Positions 1 through 8,749 of a stretch of 64,000 nucleotides of DNA are shown in pieces. Within the stretch, counting starts at the first letter, position 1. Each line of letters begins with the position of its first letter. The notes under the pieces were generated by a model that saw only the letters and a list, made by a program, of their open reading frames with translations, was not told the DNA's origin and ran no database searches. Source of the DNA: an uncultured Dialister sp. (GTDB lineage: Bacteria > Bacillota > Negativicutes > Veillonellales > Dialisteraceae); contig CAKQBK010000003.1 of assembly GCA_934216155.1 (NCBI GenBank), forward strand, positions 9,750 through 73,749, in the 5' to 3' direction. The translations under genes and the position numbers were made by a program.

Positions 1-525
1 AAAAGGTACTTTATATAGTGGCTGGTCAATAATCTATACGCTCGATATTTACTGAGTATATGCAATGAAATTTTGTCATGGAGATGCATAGAAATACGGG
101 CTATACGCTAAATACCTTTGCATTATAGGTTTAAGGTTTATGTTCCGAGTCCATCATCCACAAATGATAGATCCTGAAAACGTCATTGGTTTAAGGTTTA
201 AATGCTGAATACCAAACCCTAAACCTTAAACCCTAAACCATTGCGATAAATAAATTTCAACAAAAGTGAATTAACAAGCAGTCACTATATAGGAGTTACA
301 AGTAATTTAGCTAAAAGAATTTGGGAGCATAAGAATAAAATCTTTGAAGGATTTACCAGTAGGTATCAAGTAGATCGATTGGTTTATTATGAAACCTATC
401 ATTCTATTGAAGAGGCTATAGTGCGAGAAAAGCAATTAAAGAAATGGTCACGAAGCAAAAAAGAATGGCTCATAACGAAAATGAATGTAGATTGGAAGGA
501 TTTAGCAGAAGAATGGGGGAATTGA
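1..525 (+). pseudogene. GIY-YIG endonuclease-like gene, interrupted and cut by the window edge
   Basis: Codons from 292 to the TGA at 523-525 read as the body of a small GIY-YIG (URI-domain) nuclease: GVTSNL, a WEHKNK segment, GFTSRY, LVYYE, AIVREKQLKKW and a C-terminal DWKDLAEEW. The bases before the element (3-16) read K-V-L-Y-I in the same frame. If the inserted element and one copy of ATAT are removed, the frame reads KVLYIGVTSNL, so the insertion falls inside the YIG catalytic motif. The 5' part of the gene lies outside the window. Small stand-alone proteins of this type are common and of poorly known function. The gene is almost certainly inactive as it stands. Frame and motif are seen directly; the family is known; inactivation is inferred. 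Confidence 0.8.
17..286. mobile_element. 270-bp MITE-like element (family RJ), copy 1
   Basis: The element begins AGTGGCTGGTCAATAAT and ends TTAACAAGCAGTCACT, giving imperfect terminal inverted repeats (AGTGnCTG at each end). It is flanked by ATAT at 13-16 and 287-290, a 4-bp target duplication. It has no coding capacity. The interior holds palindromic GGTTTAAGGTTT segments related to family RE. An apparently identical copy lies in reverse orientation at 63159-63428. The size, ends and lack of genes fit a non-autonomous transposon mobilised in trans; no transposase is in the window. Confidence 0.85.
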
Positions 526-726
526 TGTAGGGGAATTTCTGCCAATTTCAAGAAAACGAGAGAGTCACAAGATTTCTCCACTTCTGTCCAACATAGTTGC
601 AGAAACAGGATAGAATCAACAAGTACGAATCCCGTCGGTCGAAATGACGGTAGCGGATAGTGTCATATTTCCTAATTCCTAATCCCTAGCTACCAGTCAC
701 CAGTCACGAGTCACGAGCCACTAAAT
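526..726. repeat. Intergenic fragments of RD and RF repeats
   Basis: Between the broken nuclease gene and the terminator lie a partial RD arm (tacgaatcccgtcggtcgaa, near 623-642) and RF-like text (accagtcaccagtcacgagt, near 692-711). No reading frame here looks coding. Confidence 0.5.
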
Positions 727-757
727 TAAAAAGCGTCCCCAACGGGACGCTTTTTTT
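727..757. terminator. Bidirectional Rho-independent terminator
   Basis: AAGCGTCCC and GGGACGCTT form a perfect stem around a four-base loop, with T runs on both strands. It ends the minus-strand gene at 756-1265; the stop codon of that gene overlaps the hairpin tail. Confidence 0.85.
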
Positions 758-1265
758 AGCTCTTAGACGAAGACAGTGTGGTGTCGATTTTATTTTCTGG
801 TTTCTGAGAAATTTGAACAATTTCGCTTCTGATCTGTTCCATTTTTTCATTATTTTCCTGGGTCAATGTTTCAAGCACCACTTTGGTTTTATCCGCATTG
901 GTGAATGGGGTTTCCATAGTTTTGGAAACGGCGTTGTAGGAGAGGGTCATTTCTTTGGAACCATCTTTGGGAGTAATCACCAGCCGGCCGCCATCGACTT
1001 TGCCGACGCCGGTGAGGCTGCCATTGACTTCGCGGCTGCCTTGCTGCACTTTGTGGTCTACGGTGATGGTTTTATCTTCGTTCTGTGTGAAGGTAACGAT
1101 TTCTAAATTTTTGATATGATCGCCGGACCAGTTGACGCCTGCATCTTGAACGCCCCACCAGGTGCCTTGCCAGGGGCCACCGTTGGCGAAGTGGAAATAG
1201 GCAAAAAATCCGCCGCCTACCAGCACAACAAGGGCAATCAATCCGATTACCAGGTATTTTTTCAT
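756..1265 (-). CDS. Membrane-anchored hypothetical protein
   Basis: 169 aa. Residues 5-26 form one hydrophobic segment (signal anchor or uncleaved signal peptide), followed by WQGTWWG and a soluble beta-rich domain rich in K, T, D and N, then a charged helical tail. The ATG at 1265 was preferred over an upstream GTG because AAAAGGA lies about 10 bases before it. No family is recognised; the short domain after the anchor resembles small extracytoplasmic proteins that measure deviation from a substrate, but this is not evidence of function. It is monocistronic, with its own terminator. Probably faces the periplasm. Confidence 0.75.
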   Translation of the reverse strand: MKKYLVIGLIALVVLVGGGFFAYFHFANGGPWQGTWWGVQDAGVNWSGDHIKNLEIVTFTQNEDKTITVDHKVQQGSREVNGSLTGVGKVDGGRLVITPKDGSKEMTLSYNAVSKTMETPFTNADKTKVVLETLTQENNEKMEQIRSEIVQISQKPENKIDTTLSSSKS

Positions 1266-1344
1266 GGTCTGCACATCCTTTTCCGTGAAAATAGCAAATT
1301 TCTTTTATTATACAATATTTACGTTTAGGAAAACAATAGCTCGA

Positions 1345-1555
1345 AGGGCTATCCTTGAAAGGTTAGCCCTTCGGGCAGGTTATTATTCTGCTACATTCTA
1401 TGTCTCACAGAGAGCAATAACGGCTGGTGAAAGGTTATAAAAGGGTATGGGAAAACGGTATCCCCATACCCTATTTATAACCTTTATAACCTTGTCGCTA
1501 GCGATGATAGGAAACGTTTCACAGAGGAAATCTGCAGAATAATAACCTTTTACCA
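1345..1555. repeat. RC palindrome
   Basis: Outer arms ggttagcccttcgggcagg plus ttattattctgc on the left and gcagaataataaccttttac on the right; inner arms aaggttataaaagggtatgg and its complement ending ttataaccttgtcgc. Noncoding, imperfect nested palindrome. The rest of the 1275-2131 gap holds an RI unit and an RA element. Confidence 0.75.
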
Positions 1556-1691
1556 CATGCTTTCATGGGAAGTATGTGATGGACCATTTTTTACATTTCA
1601 CTGACTTTTAGTAGCATTTCTATTGTAAAAGGAATATAATAATTCTATACTATATCTTACAAATAGATACATATATGAGATTAGAGAATAT

Positions 1692-1760
1692 AAGGTTCTG
1701 TAGCGATGGCATGGCTAGGGGAACATGGAGAATTTAATCATTGCATGTTTTGCTAAAGGT
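1692..1760 (+). repeat. Single RI unit
   Basis: Begins aaggttctgtagcgatggca. The same unit is tandemly repeated at 9126-9490 and 52540-52725 with a 55-57 bp period; here only one copy is present. Confidence 0.6.
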
Positions 1761-1769
1761 AGAGAGGAT

Positions 1770-2030
1770 CGCCCCGTCGGGGGTAATGCTGTTAAGTTAA
1801 GGATTTGCGCCAGTAAGCATGATTTGGTTTGTGATTATAGGTTACTCAGGTTTCTCAAGTTGCTAAGGCTGCTCAGGTTCTTCGAATGCGCTGATAGACG
1901 CTAGCGTTATCATCTCATTTGGGGAACCTGAGAAACTTGAGAGTCCTGAGCAACCTGTCACCACTAGCGGAGTCATGTCTACTAACGCAAATCCTTAACT
2001 TAACAGCATTGCCCCGAAGGGGGGACTAAA
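1770..2030. repeat. Full-length RA palindrome
   Basis: Outer arms gtaatgctgttaagttaagg and ccttaacttaacagcattgc; inner arms are strings of 9-mers of the type GTTnCTCAG (left) and CTGAGnAAC (right), separated by a spacer with gacgctagcgttatcatctc. About 250 bp. This is the most complete copy in the window together with 35578-35832. Confidence 0.85.
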
Positions 2031-2131
2031 TAAAGTGTAAACTTACTTACCCTGAGAACCTTGAGAACCCTAAGAACCTTGAGCAACTTGAGTAACCTGA
2101 ACAACCTGTATCCTACTGAAAGGAGACGCTT

Positions 2132-2965
2132 ATGGAAAGTACGAAGTCTTGGAAACACAGCCTATTATTTCTGTGTCTCATGATGATTTTCTGTTTCCTT
2201 TTTTCTGGCTGCGGCAGGGAAGCAAAGTCAGAGACGGTGGAGACGAAGGAAAACTTACCTGTGGTGCGGGTGGGGCTGGAGTTGTATGCCCCCTTTGTCT
2301 ATCTGGACGTGAGCGGCAATTATGTAGGCATTGACATCGATATTGCCAAAGAAGCCTTTCACCGGGTGGGGTACAAGCCGGAATTTGTATTGATTAACTG
2401 GGAAGATAAAGATAAGCTCCTTTCTGACGGCGAGATTGATTGTATCTGGTGTTGTTATTCTATGTCGGGGCGGCGGTACTGGTATCGCTGGGCCGGGCCT
2501 TACATGAAGAGTCGCCAGGTGGTAGCGGTGAATCCTTATGTGGATATTCAGCATTTGTCTGATTTGAAAGACAAGGTGGTGGCGGTGCGGTCTACCACGA
2601 AGGCGGAAGGATTGCTGAATATTGCCGAAGAGAATGGGCTGGCTGTGGGAAATGTATACAGTTTCTATGATCGAAATCTGATGTTCACTTCTCTATACAA
2701 AGGCTACGTAGATGCCATTGCTGGTCATGAAGAAGCTCTTCGACAGTACATGAAAGATAACCAGTTGGATTTCCGTATTTTGCCAGAACCGTTGGAAGTG
2801 ACTGGGATTGGTGCGGCGTTCTCTCGGACCGATAGCCGAAAGATGATTGCTGATTTGGATGTTGCCATGAAAGATATGGCCAATGATGGAACCACAGAAG
2901 CTATTTTGAAGAAGTATCTTGATAATCCTTCTGATTTCTTGCAGGGGGTACGAAGCCATGACTAA
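2132..2965 (+). CDS. Lipoprotein of the bacterial extracellular solute-binding family 3, probable kinase co-sensor
   Basis: 277 aa. A lipobox LFSGC places the lipidated Cys at residue 27. The remainder is a type-2 periplasmic-binding fold of the amino-acid family: VRVGLELYAPFVYLD, GIDIDIAKEAF, then the hinge and second lobe ending in KKYLDNPSDF. Such proteins bind polar amino acids or similar small ligands. No permease or ATPase gene follows; the stop overlaps by 8 bp the start of a hybrid histidine kinase, so the two are translationally coupled. I infer that the binding protein delivers ligand information to the kinase rather than to a transporter. The ATG at 2132 has AAAGGAGACGCTT before it. 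Confidence 0.85.
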   Translation: MESTKSWKHSLLFLCLMMIFCFLFSGCGREAKSETVETKENLPVVRVGLELYAPFVYLDVSGNYVGIDIDIAKEAFHRVGYKPEFVLINWEDKDKLLSDGEIDCIWCCYSMSGRRYWYRWAGPYMKSRQVVAVNPYVDIQHLSDLKDKVVAVRSTTKAEGLLNIAEENGLAVGNVYSFYDRNLMFTSLYKGYVDAIAGHEEALRQYMKDNQLDFRILPEPLEVTGIGAAFSRTDSRKMIADLDVAMKDMANDGTTEAILKKYLDNPSDFLQGVRSHD

Positions 2966-5120
2966 GAAAATTTCTTTCTTTACATACGATTGGCTTCTGG
3001 TGGTTCTCATGACATTGGCATCGCTTGTGGTGCTTTCCGGGGTATACTATTTTGGTAGTAAGTCCGACTTGGAGCGAGCACGAAACGAAATGGTCGACAC
3101 GGCTCGGTATGTGAACGATGAATACCAGGTGTGTCAGACCTTTAACCAGGTGACGGTGATGCTAAACTTGAATCGCATCATCGACAAGCTCCACTTGGTG
3201 CAGAGAGAGCGCGATGAAGCGCCCATTTGGAATTCCCAGGAACTTCATGATTACGCCAGAGATCTTCGCGTCACCGGTTTGGTGGTGCTGGATAGCAAAG
3301 GAAATATTATTTCTTCCTCCCAGAAAGATGGCAGCCTGTACAAAGAACTGTATCGGAAAATCAATAAGAAATCCCTCCTGGATGTGAGCAGCAAAGTGAA
3401 GGAAACCTATGCAGAGCGTCTCTACATGGAGAATGATTCTGTGGTGGATGTGGCGGTGATGAAACTGCCCGGTACGGAGTACGTCCTGGTGGCCTATTAC
3501 CAGACCTCGTCTGGCTATGCGAGAGATTTTAATTTGTCTATCAATCGGTTGCTTTCGGGGCTCAAAAATTATATTGGCGGGAAAGTGGTCATCACCGATG
3601 GCCGGGATATTATCGCCAACAATGATTTGACCGACGAAAACAACCGGATGTATCGCGATTTGATAGGTCAGGTAAAGCAGTATAAAATCAACCACGGAGA
3701 TATTGCGGAAGGGGAATTGATTCCTCTTCGCTACGACAATCAGAAATACTACGCCTTGGTCAGCAATGGACGAAATTATTTCATTTATATTTTCGTTCCC
3801 GAAGGCAATGTGTATACGTCAAGAAATATCTATCTCATGGCGGCGCTGATTGCTTGCGTGCTTTTCATGAGTGTGGTGCTTTATTTCCGTCAGCGGGCCA
3901 ATGCGAAAGTACTGGCGGAGCAGAAACGGCGAGATGCCATCTATGAACAGAACTTGATGCAGAAAGCCCAGGAAGCGGATGTGGCGAACCAGGCCAAGAC
4001 CGATTTCCTGCGCCGTATGAGCCACGATATCCGGACGCCTATCAATGGGATTCGGGGCATGGTGGAAATCGCCGATCATTATCCTCATGACGAAGAGAAA
4101 CAGCAGGAATTCCGGCGGAAAATTTGGAATGCTTCTGGATATCTGTTGGAACTGGTCAATGAAGTGCTGGAAATTAACCGCTTGGAATCGGGGCAGTTGG
4201 TGCTGGAACAAAAACCGTTCAATCTGAATGAACTGTTCAGTGATGTACGCACTCTCACGGAAAAGCAAGCTCTGGTGGGACATATTTCTATCAAACAAAA
4301 GATTTTTGATTTGAAACATCATTGGTTCATTGGCAGTCCTTTGCATGTGAAGCGGCTTATGATGAATATCATCAGCAATGCCATCAAGTACAACAAAGAC
4401 TATGGCACCATCACGCTGAGCTTGCAGGAATTTGCCGTCGATGACACTCATTCCAGGATTCTCTTCATTTGTCAGGATACAGGCTATGGCATGAGCGATG
4501 AATTCCAAAAGAAAATGTTTGAACCATTCTCCCAGGAAGACACCGGCGCTCGTACCCATTTCACCGGCACTGGGCTGGGACTTTCCATTGTAAAGAAAAT
4601 GGTAGAAGCCATGGATGGCACCATCAGCTGCGTGAGCCAACTGGGACAGGGAACCACTTTCATGATTTCTTTGCCACTGGAACTGGATCCGCACGGAGAA
4701 GAACGGAAAATCCAAACCAAAGAAGCGGTGAAAGACATCACAGGCGTCCGGGCCCTTCTGGCGGAAGACAATGACCTCAATATGGAAATTGCCCAGTTCT
4801 TCCTGGAAAATGCAGGAGCTATGGTGGATAAAGCCACCAATGGGAAAGAAGCTCTGGAGAAATTCAAGGCTTCCGATATAGGTTACTACGACGTGGTTCT
4901 CATGGACGTGATGATGCCCGTCATGGACGGCTTGACTGCCACTAGAGAAATTCGTCACTTGATTCGAAGCGATGCCGGCACCGTGCCGATCATCGCCATG
5001 ACCGCCAACGCCTTCCAAGAAGACAGAAAGCGAGTCCTCGAAGCAGGCATGAATGAACATCTGACAAAACCATTGGAATCAGAAAAACTGATTGCTACCA
5101 TTGGACGGTACGTAAAATAG
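2958..5120 (+). CDS. Hybrid sensor histidine kinase with C-terminal receiver domain
   Basis: 720 aa from the ATG that overlaps the preceding stop. Membrane segment at about 10-30, a roughly 265-residue extracytoplasmic domain (Cache-like by layout), second membrane segment at about 297-318, short coiled coil, HisKA with RRMSHDIRTP (His356), HATPase with N box NIISNAIKYN, G boxes DTGYGM and GTGLGLSI, then a receiver domain whose phospho-acceptor is Asp650 in LMDVMMPVMDG, and Lys in LTKPL. No Hpt domain and no separate response regulator are nearby, so the output partner is unknown. Followed by a terminator. Family assignment is firm; ligand and output are inference. Confidence 0.92.
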   Translation: MTKKISFFTYDWLLVVLMTLASLVVLSGVYYFGSKSDLERARNEMVDTARYVNDEYQVCQTFNQVTVMLNLNRIIDKLHLVQRERDEAPIWNSQELHDYARDLRVTGLVVLDSKGNIISSSQKDGSLYKELYRKINKKSLLDVSSKVKETYAERLYMENDSVVDVAVMKLPGTEYVLVAYYQTSSGYARDFNLSINRLLSGLKNYIGGKVVITDGRDIIANNDLTDENNRMYRDLIGQVKQYKINHGDIAEGELIPLRYDNQKYYALVSNGRNYFIYIFVPEGNVYTSRNIYLMAALIACVLFMSVVLYFRQRANAKVLAEQKRRDAIYEQNLMQKAQEADVANQAKTDFLRRMSHDIRTPINGIRGMVEIADHYPHDEEKQQEFRRKIWNASGYLLELVNEVLEINRLESGQLVLEQKPFNLNELFSDVRTLTEKQALVGHISIKQKIFDLKHHWFIGSPLHVKRLMMNIISNAIKYNKDYGTITLSLQEFAVDDTHSRILFICQDTGYGMSDEFQKKMFEPFSQEDTGARTHFTGTGLGLSIVKKMVEAMDGTISCVSQLGQGTTFMISLPLELDPHGEERKIQTKEAVKDITGVRALLAEDNDLNMEIAQFFLENAGAMVDKATNGKEALEKFKASDIGYYDVVLMDVMMPVMDGLTATREIRHLIRSDAGTVPIIAMTANAFQEDRKRVLEAGMNEHLTKPLESEKLIATIGRYVK

Positions 5121-5129
5121 TAGTATAAC

Positions 5130-5160
5130 GTGCGGTGTCACTGCGGTGGCACCGCTTTTT
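5130..5160 (+). terminator. Rho-independent terminator after the kinase gene
   Basis: GCGGTGTCA and TGGCACCGC pair with one G-U and are followed by CTTTTTC. Confidence 0.75.
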
Positions 5161-5164
5161 CTTA

Positions 5165-5560
5165 TAGTGAGGAGTTAGGAATGAGGAGTGAGGAGTGAAG
5201 GCGGCGCATAAAATATGGAAGCGCCGCAAGTTTTATATAGAATGAGAATCAAGCGGTATATGCACTAGCGATTACCCCCTTTCGCTGAAAGGGGGGCAGG
5301 GGGGATAGCTCGCACTAGCGGAATGAAATAGGATGTGAGAATTATGATATAGGCATTTAGAAAAAGCGAAATTAAAAAATCTAAATTTCGATAGTGTCAC
5401 AGCTGTTAGCTTTTGGCTTCTAGCCGGCTAGTAGTTAGCAGCTGTGACGCTGAAGAAATTATAGCATCACCCCCCTATTTCCTAATCCCTAGGGCCTAGT
5501 TACTAATCCCTATTATCTATCAGTCCCCAGTCACTAAACCGAAGTATTTTCTCCTCTCCG
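5165..5560. repeat. Mixed repeats in a 490-bp gap
   Basis: 5165-5240 is a half RB element (ttaggaatgaggagtgagga, then GGCGGCGC...GCGCCGC). 5395-5450 is a separate palindrome, tgtcacagctgttagc... with ...gttagcagctgtgacg. A stretch near 5275-5305 (ccccctttcgctgaaagggg) recalls a third hairpin. A TATAAT-like -10 at 5574-5579 may serve the next gene. Nothing else coding is visible. Confidence 0.55.
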
Positions 5561-5610
5561 CTAGAATAGAAATGCTATAATAAAAGAAAAAGAAAAACGG
5601 AGGCGAGATT

Positions 5611-7044
5611 ATGGCTATCAGAAAGAAACGGGTGACCCGGCGGTCACAGAAAAGCAGTGGACATCCTTTTATGGTACTGCTCTTTTTCGTGTGTCTCATT
5701 ATGGGTTCCGCCTACATGACGGACCGCATGACCAATGCGCCGGATGCTCAACCAGCGGAGCAGGTGACGGCCATTCGTCATTTGTTCAATGATAAAGAAA
5801 TGCAGGGCTTGGTGCCGAAGGATGATCCGGGGACACCAGAAAGTGTGAAGGAAAAAATCAAAGCAGCCATCAATAAAGCAGTCACGGTGGAAGTGAAGGC
5901 CGACGATGAAACACCAGTGAAATCGAAAGAAGAAGCACCGGTCAAAGTAGCAGCCAAGTCGGAAACCACCAATGAAACGGAAAAGGCAGAAACACCGATG
6001 TCTAAGCCTTCCCAGACCGAAGAGAAGAAAGACACCTTCAGTGTGGCTTCTGTGATGGAAAAAATCACCGGCAAAAAAGAAACGAAACCAGAAGTGGAAA
6101 CCAAAGAAGTGAAGCTAGCTTCGGCCGCACAGAGCTCTTCTGTTTCTTCTAATACCACACCGGTAGAAAAGAAAGCGGAAACTAAGGCTGTAGAAACGAA
6201 AAAGACAGAAACGCCGGCGGTTTCTAAAAAAACAAATACTACAGAAAAAGCAGCCGTTTCTTCTTCGGAAGGAAAGAAATCCGTGCAGAGCACTACCAAC
6301 GAATCGACGAAAAAAGGAACCGAGAAAGCCGTACCGGCCAAAGCGGTGCCTATTTCTCCTGTAAAAGAAATGGCTAGCGGAAAAGTGACAGGAAAACTGG
6401 CGGTGGTCATCGATGATGCGGGCCGCGATCTGGCTTCTCAGGCCATTTACGAAAAAATGGGGATTCCCCTCACTTTGGCAGTCATGCCCAATCAGGTACA
6501 CACCAGAGAAGCAGCCGCTTCCTGGGCGGCTCATGGATTGCCCGTGATTATCCATCAGCCGATGGAATCGGTTTCCGGTATCGGCATGGAACCCCAGGTG
6601 ATTCTCACATCCATGAGCGATGAAGCCATGCGGCAAATGCTGAAGAGCTCCTTCTCCCAAGTACCGGAAGCGGTGGGCATGAATAACCACCAGGGCTCCA
6701 AAGCCACCACGGACCGGCATACCATGGACGTGGTGATGAATGAGCTGCATCATAGAAATATGTTCTTCTTCGATAGCCATACCAATAGCACCACCGAAGC
6801 GGATAAAGCCGCTGCAACTTACGGCGTGCGGTACGCTAAAAATGATCTTTTTGTAGATAACTCTGCCAACGAAGCAGATATTTGCCAGATGATTCAAGAA
6901 GGGGCCAACCGAGCTAAGAAAAATGGAGTCTACATCATTATAGGCCACTGTCGCCCCCACACCGCCGCCGCCTTCCAGACCATGGTGCCGAAACTGAAGG
7001 CGCAGGGGATAGAATTTGTTTACGTATCTTCTCTTTTACGATAG
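5611..7044 (+). CDS. Divergent polysaccharide deacetylase (YibQ/DUF610 family)
   Basis: 477 aa. A basic N-terminus and a membrane anchor at about 19-37 are followed by some 210 residues of low-complexity linker rich in K, E, T, A and S. The folded domain starts near residue 260 (KLAVVIDDAGRD) and continues through MPNQVHTREAA, IIHQPME, GMNNHQGSKAT, FFFDSHTN and YIIIGHCRPHT. These match the divergent NodB-like family found in diderm bacteria, where the role is unclear; amylase or deacetylase activity on envelope glycans is assumed. The long linker could span the peptidoglycan layer. Start has GGAGGCGAGATT upstream. Monocistronic. Confidence 0.85.
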   Translation: MAIRKKRVTRRSQKSSGHPFMVLLFFVCLIMGSAYMTDRMTNAPDAQPAEQVTAIRHLFNDKEMQGLVPKDDPGTPESVKEKIKAAINKAVTVEVKADDETPVKSKEEAPVKVAAKSETTNETEKAETPMSKPSQTEEKKDTFSVASVMEKITGKKETKPEVETKEVKLASAAQSSSVSSNTTPVEKKAETKAVETKKTETPAVSKKTNTTEKAAVSSSEGKKSVQSTTNESTKKGTEKAVPAKAVPISPVKEMASGKVTGKLAVVIDDAGRDLASQAIYEKMGIPLTLAVMPNQVHTREAAASWAAHGLPVIIHQPMESVSGIGMEPQVILTSMSDEAMRQMLKSSFSQVPEAVGMNNHQGSKATTDRHTMDVVMNELHHRNMFFFDSHTNSTTEADKAAATYGVRYAKNDLFVDNSANEADICQMIQEGANRAKKNGVYIIIGHCRPHTAAAFQTMVPKLKAQGIEFVYVSSLLR

Positions 7045-7129
7045 TGACAGACGGTTATGATACAAAAGAGATAAAAAGGGTATTATTGTGCAGACTACGT
7101 ATAGCTAGCATGTAGGTGAATTGGCTAGT

Positions 7130-7275
7130 GACAAGGTTATAAAGGGTTATAGAAGGTTATGGTGAAAGAACGTTTATCATAACCTTTTATAACCTTTTGC
7201 CTATCCGTTGGACCACAAGTGTCTCCAAAGAACAAGAAGAAATTATAACCTGCCCGAAGGGCTACCCTTTTATAA
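7130..7275. repeat. RC palindrome
   Basis: Left arm aaggttataaagggttatag, right arm ataaccttttataacctttt followed by aacctgcccgaagggctacc. It fills most of the 7045-7316 gap. Confidence 0.7.
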
Positions 7276-7316
7276 ATGGGTATGAAAAGTATATGCATCA
7301 GGAGGAATAAAAGTTT

Positions 7317-8042
7317 ATGATCCAAATCATTCTCATTTCCGGCGGAACGTCTGGCATCGGATTGGCTACGGCGGCTATTGTTGCCAAAGAGGGCTATCGG
7401 CCGGTGCTTTTGGGACGAAATGAAGCACGGGGAAAGGCAGCAGAAGCGAAGGTGCCGGGCAGTGTATTTGTTCCTTGCGATGTGACGAAAACAGAAGATT
7501 GTAAAAAAGCGGTACAAGTAGCAGCTGGGCTGGGGAAGATCACCGGCCTTGTGATTTCTGCCGGGAAGTATGAAGAAAAACTGCTGGAAAATACTACCGA
7601 TGAAGAAATGGAAGACTATTTCGCAGTCAATGTGTTCGGTGCTATGAAATTGACCAGAGAAGTGATTCCTTTCATGAGAGGAACCAAAGGAAGCATTGTC
7701 ACCGTAGCATCTGATGCGGCTATTCAGGGCAATGTACAGTGCAGCCTTTATGGCGCCACCAAAGGGGCCCTCGTGGCATTCACTCGCTCTTTGGCATTGG
7801 AACTGGCCGTAGAGGATATCCGTGCCAACGTGGTATGCCCCGGCGATGTGGATACGCCCCTTTTGGACAACCAACTCCAAACCTATGGCGGCAGTCGAGA
7901 AGAAATGGGCCAGTGGTATCCACTGGGGCGGATTGGAAAAGCAGAAGAAATAGGCGAAGTGATTGCTTTCCTGTTGTCTCCGAAATCGTCCTTCATGACC
8001 GGCGCAGTGATTCCTGTCGATGGGGGATTGACGGACTGGTAA
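7317..8042 (+). CDS. Short-chain dehydrogenase/reductase (SDR)
   Basis: 241 aa. Rossmann glycine motif GGTSGIG at residues 9-15, ISAG in the position of the NNAG motif, catalytic Ser in VASDAA, and YGATK with Tyr145 and Lys149. C-terminal PVDGGL is typical of classical SDRs. An NAD(P)-dependent alcohol or ketone oxidoreductase in the cytoplasm; the substrate cannot be told. It could be related to FabG, but fatty-acid genes are not adjacent. AGGAGGAATAAAAGTTT precedes the ATG. Ends shortly before an RB hairpin that doubles as terminator. Confidence 0.88.
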   Translation: MIQIILISGGTSGIGLATAAIVAKEGYRPVLLGRNEARGKAAEAKVPGSVFVPCDVTKTEDCKKAVQVAAGLGKITGLVISAGKYEEKLLENTTDEEMEDYFAVNVFGAMKLTREVIPFMRGTKGSIVTVASDAAIQGNVQCSLYGATKGALVAFTRSLALELAVEDIRANVVCPGDVDTPLLDNQLQTYGGSREEMGQWYPLGRIGKAEEIGEVIAFLLSPKSSFMTGAVIPVDGGLTDW

Positions 8043-8043
8043 T

Positions 8044-8122
8044 GTAAAGGCAGTTAGAAGTGAAAAGTTAGAAGTGAGAAATGGTAGTAGCGGCGCACAA
8101 ATTATAAAGCGCCGCCTTTTTT
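8044..8122. terminator. Half RB element acting as terminator
   Basis: gttagaagtgaaaagttaga is the RB arm; GCGGCGC...GCGCCGCC followed by TTTTTT forms a terminator for the SDR gene. This shows the RB core can double as a Rho-independent terminator. Confidence 0.65.
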
Positions 8123-8144
8123 GTCTTAGAGATATATGACTCTA

Positions 8145-8600
8145 GCCCAATACGTCATTTCGACCGGTCGTATTTGTGCGAGATGAAACATATGATATGA
8201 AACTGGATGTGTAGGAGAGTGGAGAAATCTCAGTAGCACTAGCGGGAAGGGCTTAAAGAATCAAAGCATAACGGTGAGACAAGATTTCGAGCCATGCGAG
8301 AAAGGCAGCTCTAGGGAAACGCTGATTTAATCAAAGAGTTTGAAATTATATGAATTTTTATCCAAAGCATCGTCAAGAAAATCCTTAAATAGCTTGCTAT
8401 TCGCGAATTTTCTTTCCTCGCTTTGAATAAAAATTCAAGAATAATTTCAAGCCATGATTAAATCAGTGTTTCCCTAGCGAGCTGTTTGATATGTGTCATC
8501 TAGCCCTTATCGCTACTGCTTTGAGATTTCTTCACTTTCCTACACATTGTGTTTTATTACTACTGTATCATTAAGCACAAATACAACCAGTTGAAACGAC
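8145..8600. repeat. RH element nested inside an RD palindrome
   Basis: RD outer arms: tttcgaccggtcgtatttgt on the left and ttgagatttcttcactttcc ... on the right, with cactagcgggaagggcttaa. Between the RD halves, about 8320-8478, lies a complete RH palindrome with ends ggaaacgctgatttaatcaa and ttgaaatgatta-type complement ending atcagtgtttccc. RH is also found alone at 24790-24957. Confidence 0.75.
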
Positions 8601-8749
8601 GATGACGGTTATCGGTACATGCAAGAGAACTGAGTAATAAGCAATTTATAATCTCTAAGGCATAATACAAAAGGCGACGCTTTCAAATTATGTGCGCCGT
8701 TACCACCACTCCTCACTCCTAATTCCTCACTGCATTTTCCGTAAGGAAA

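Noticed and set aside
3819..5060. Minus-strand open frame of 413 codons opposite the hybrid kinase
   Set aside because: Antisense shadow of the biased kinase codons; composition is His/Phe-rich and no RBS or motif is present.
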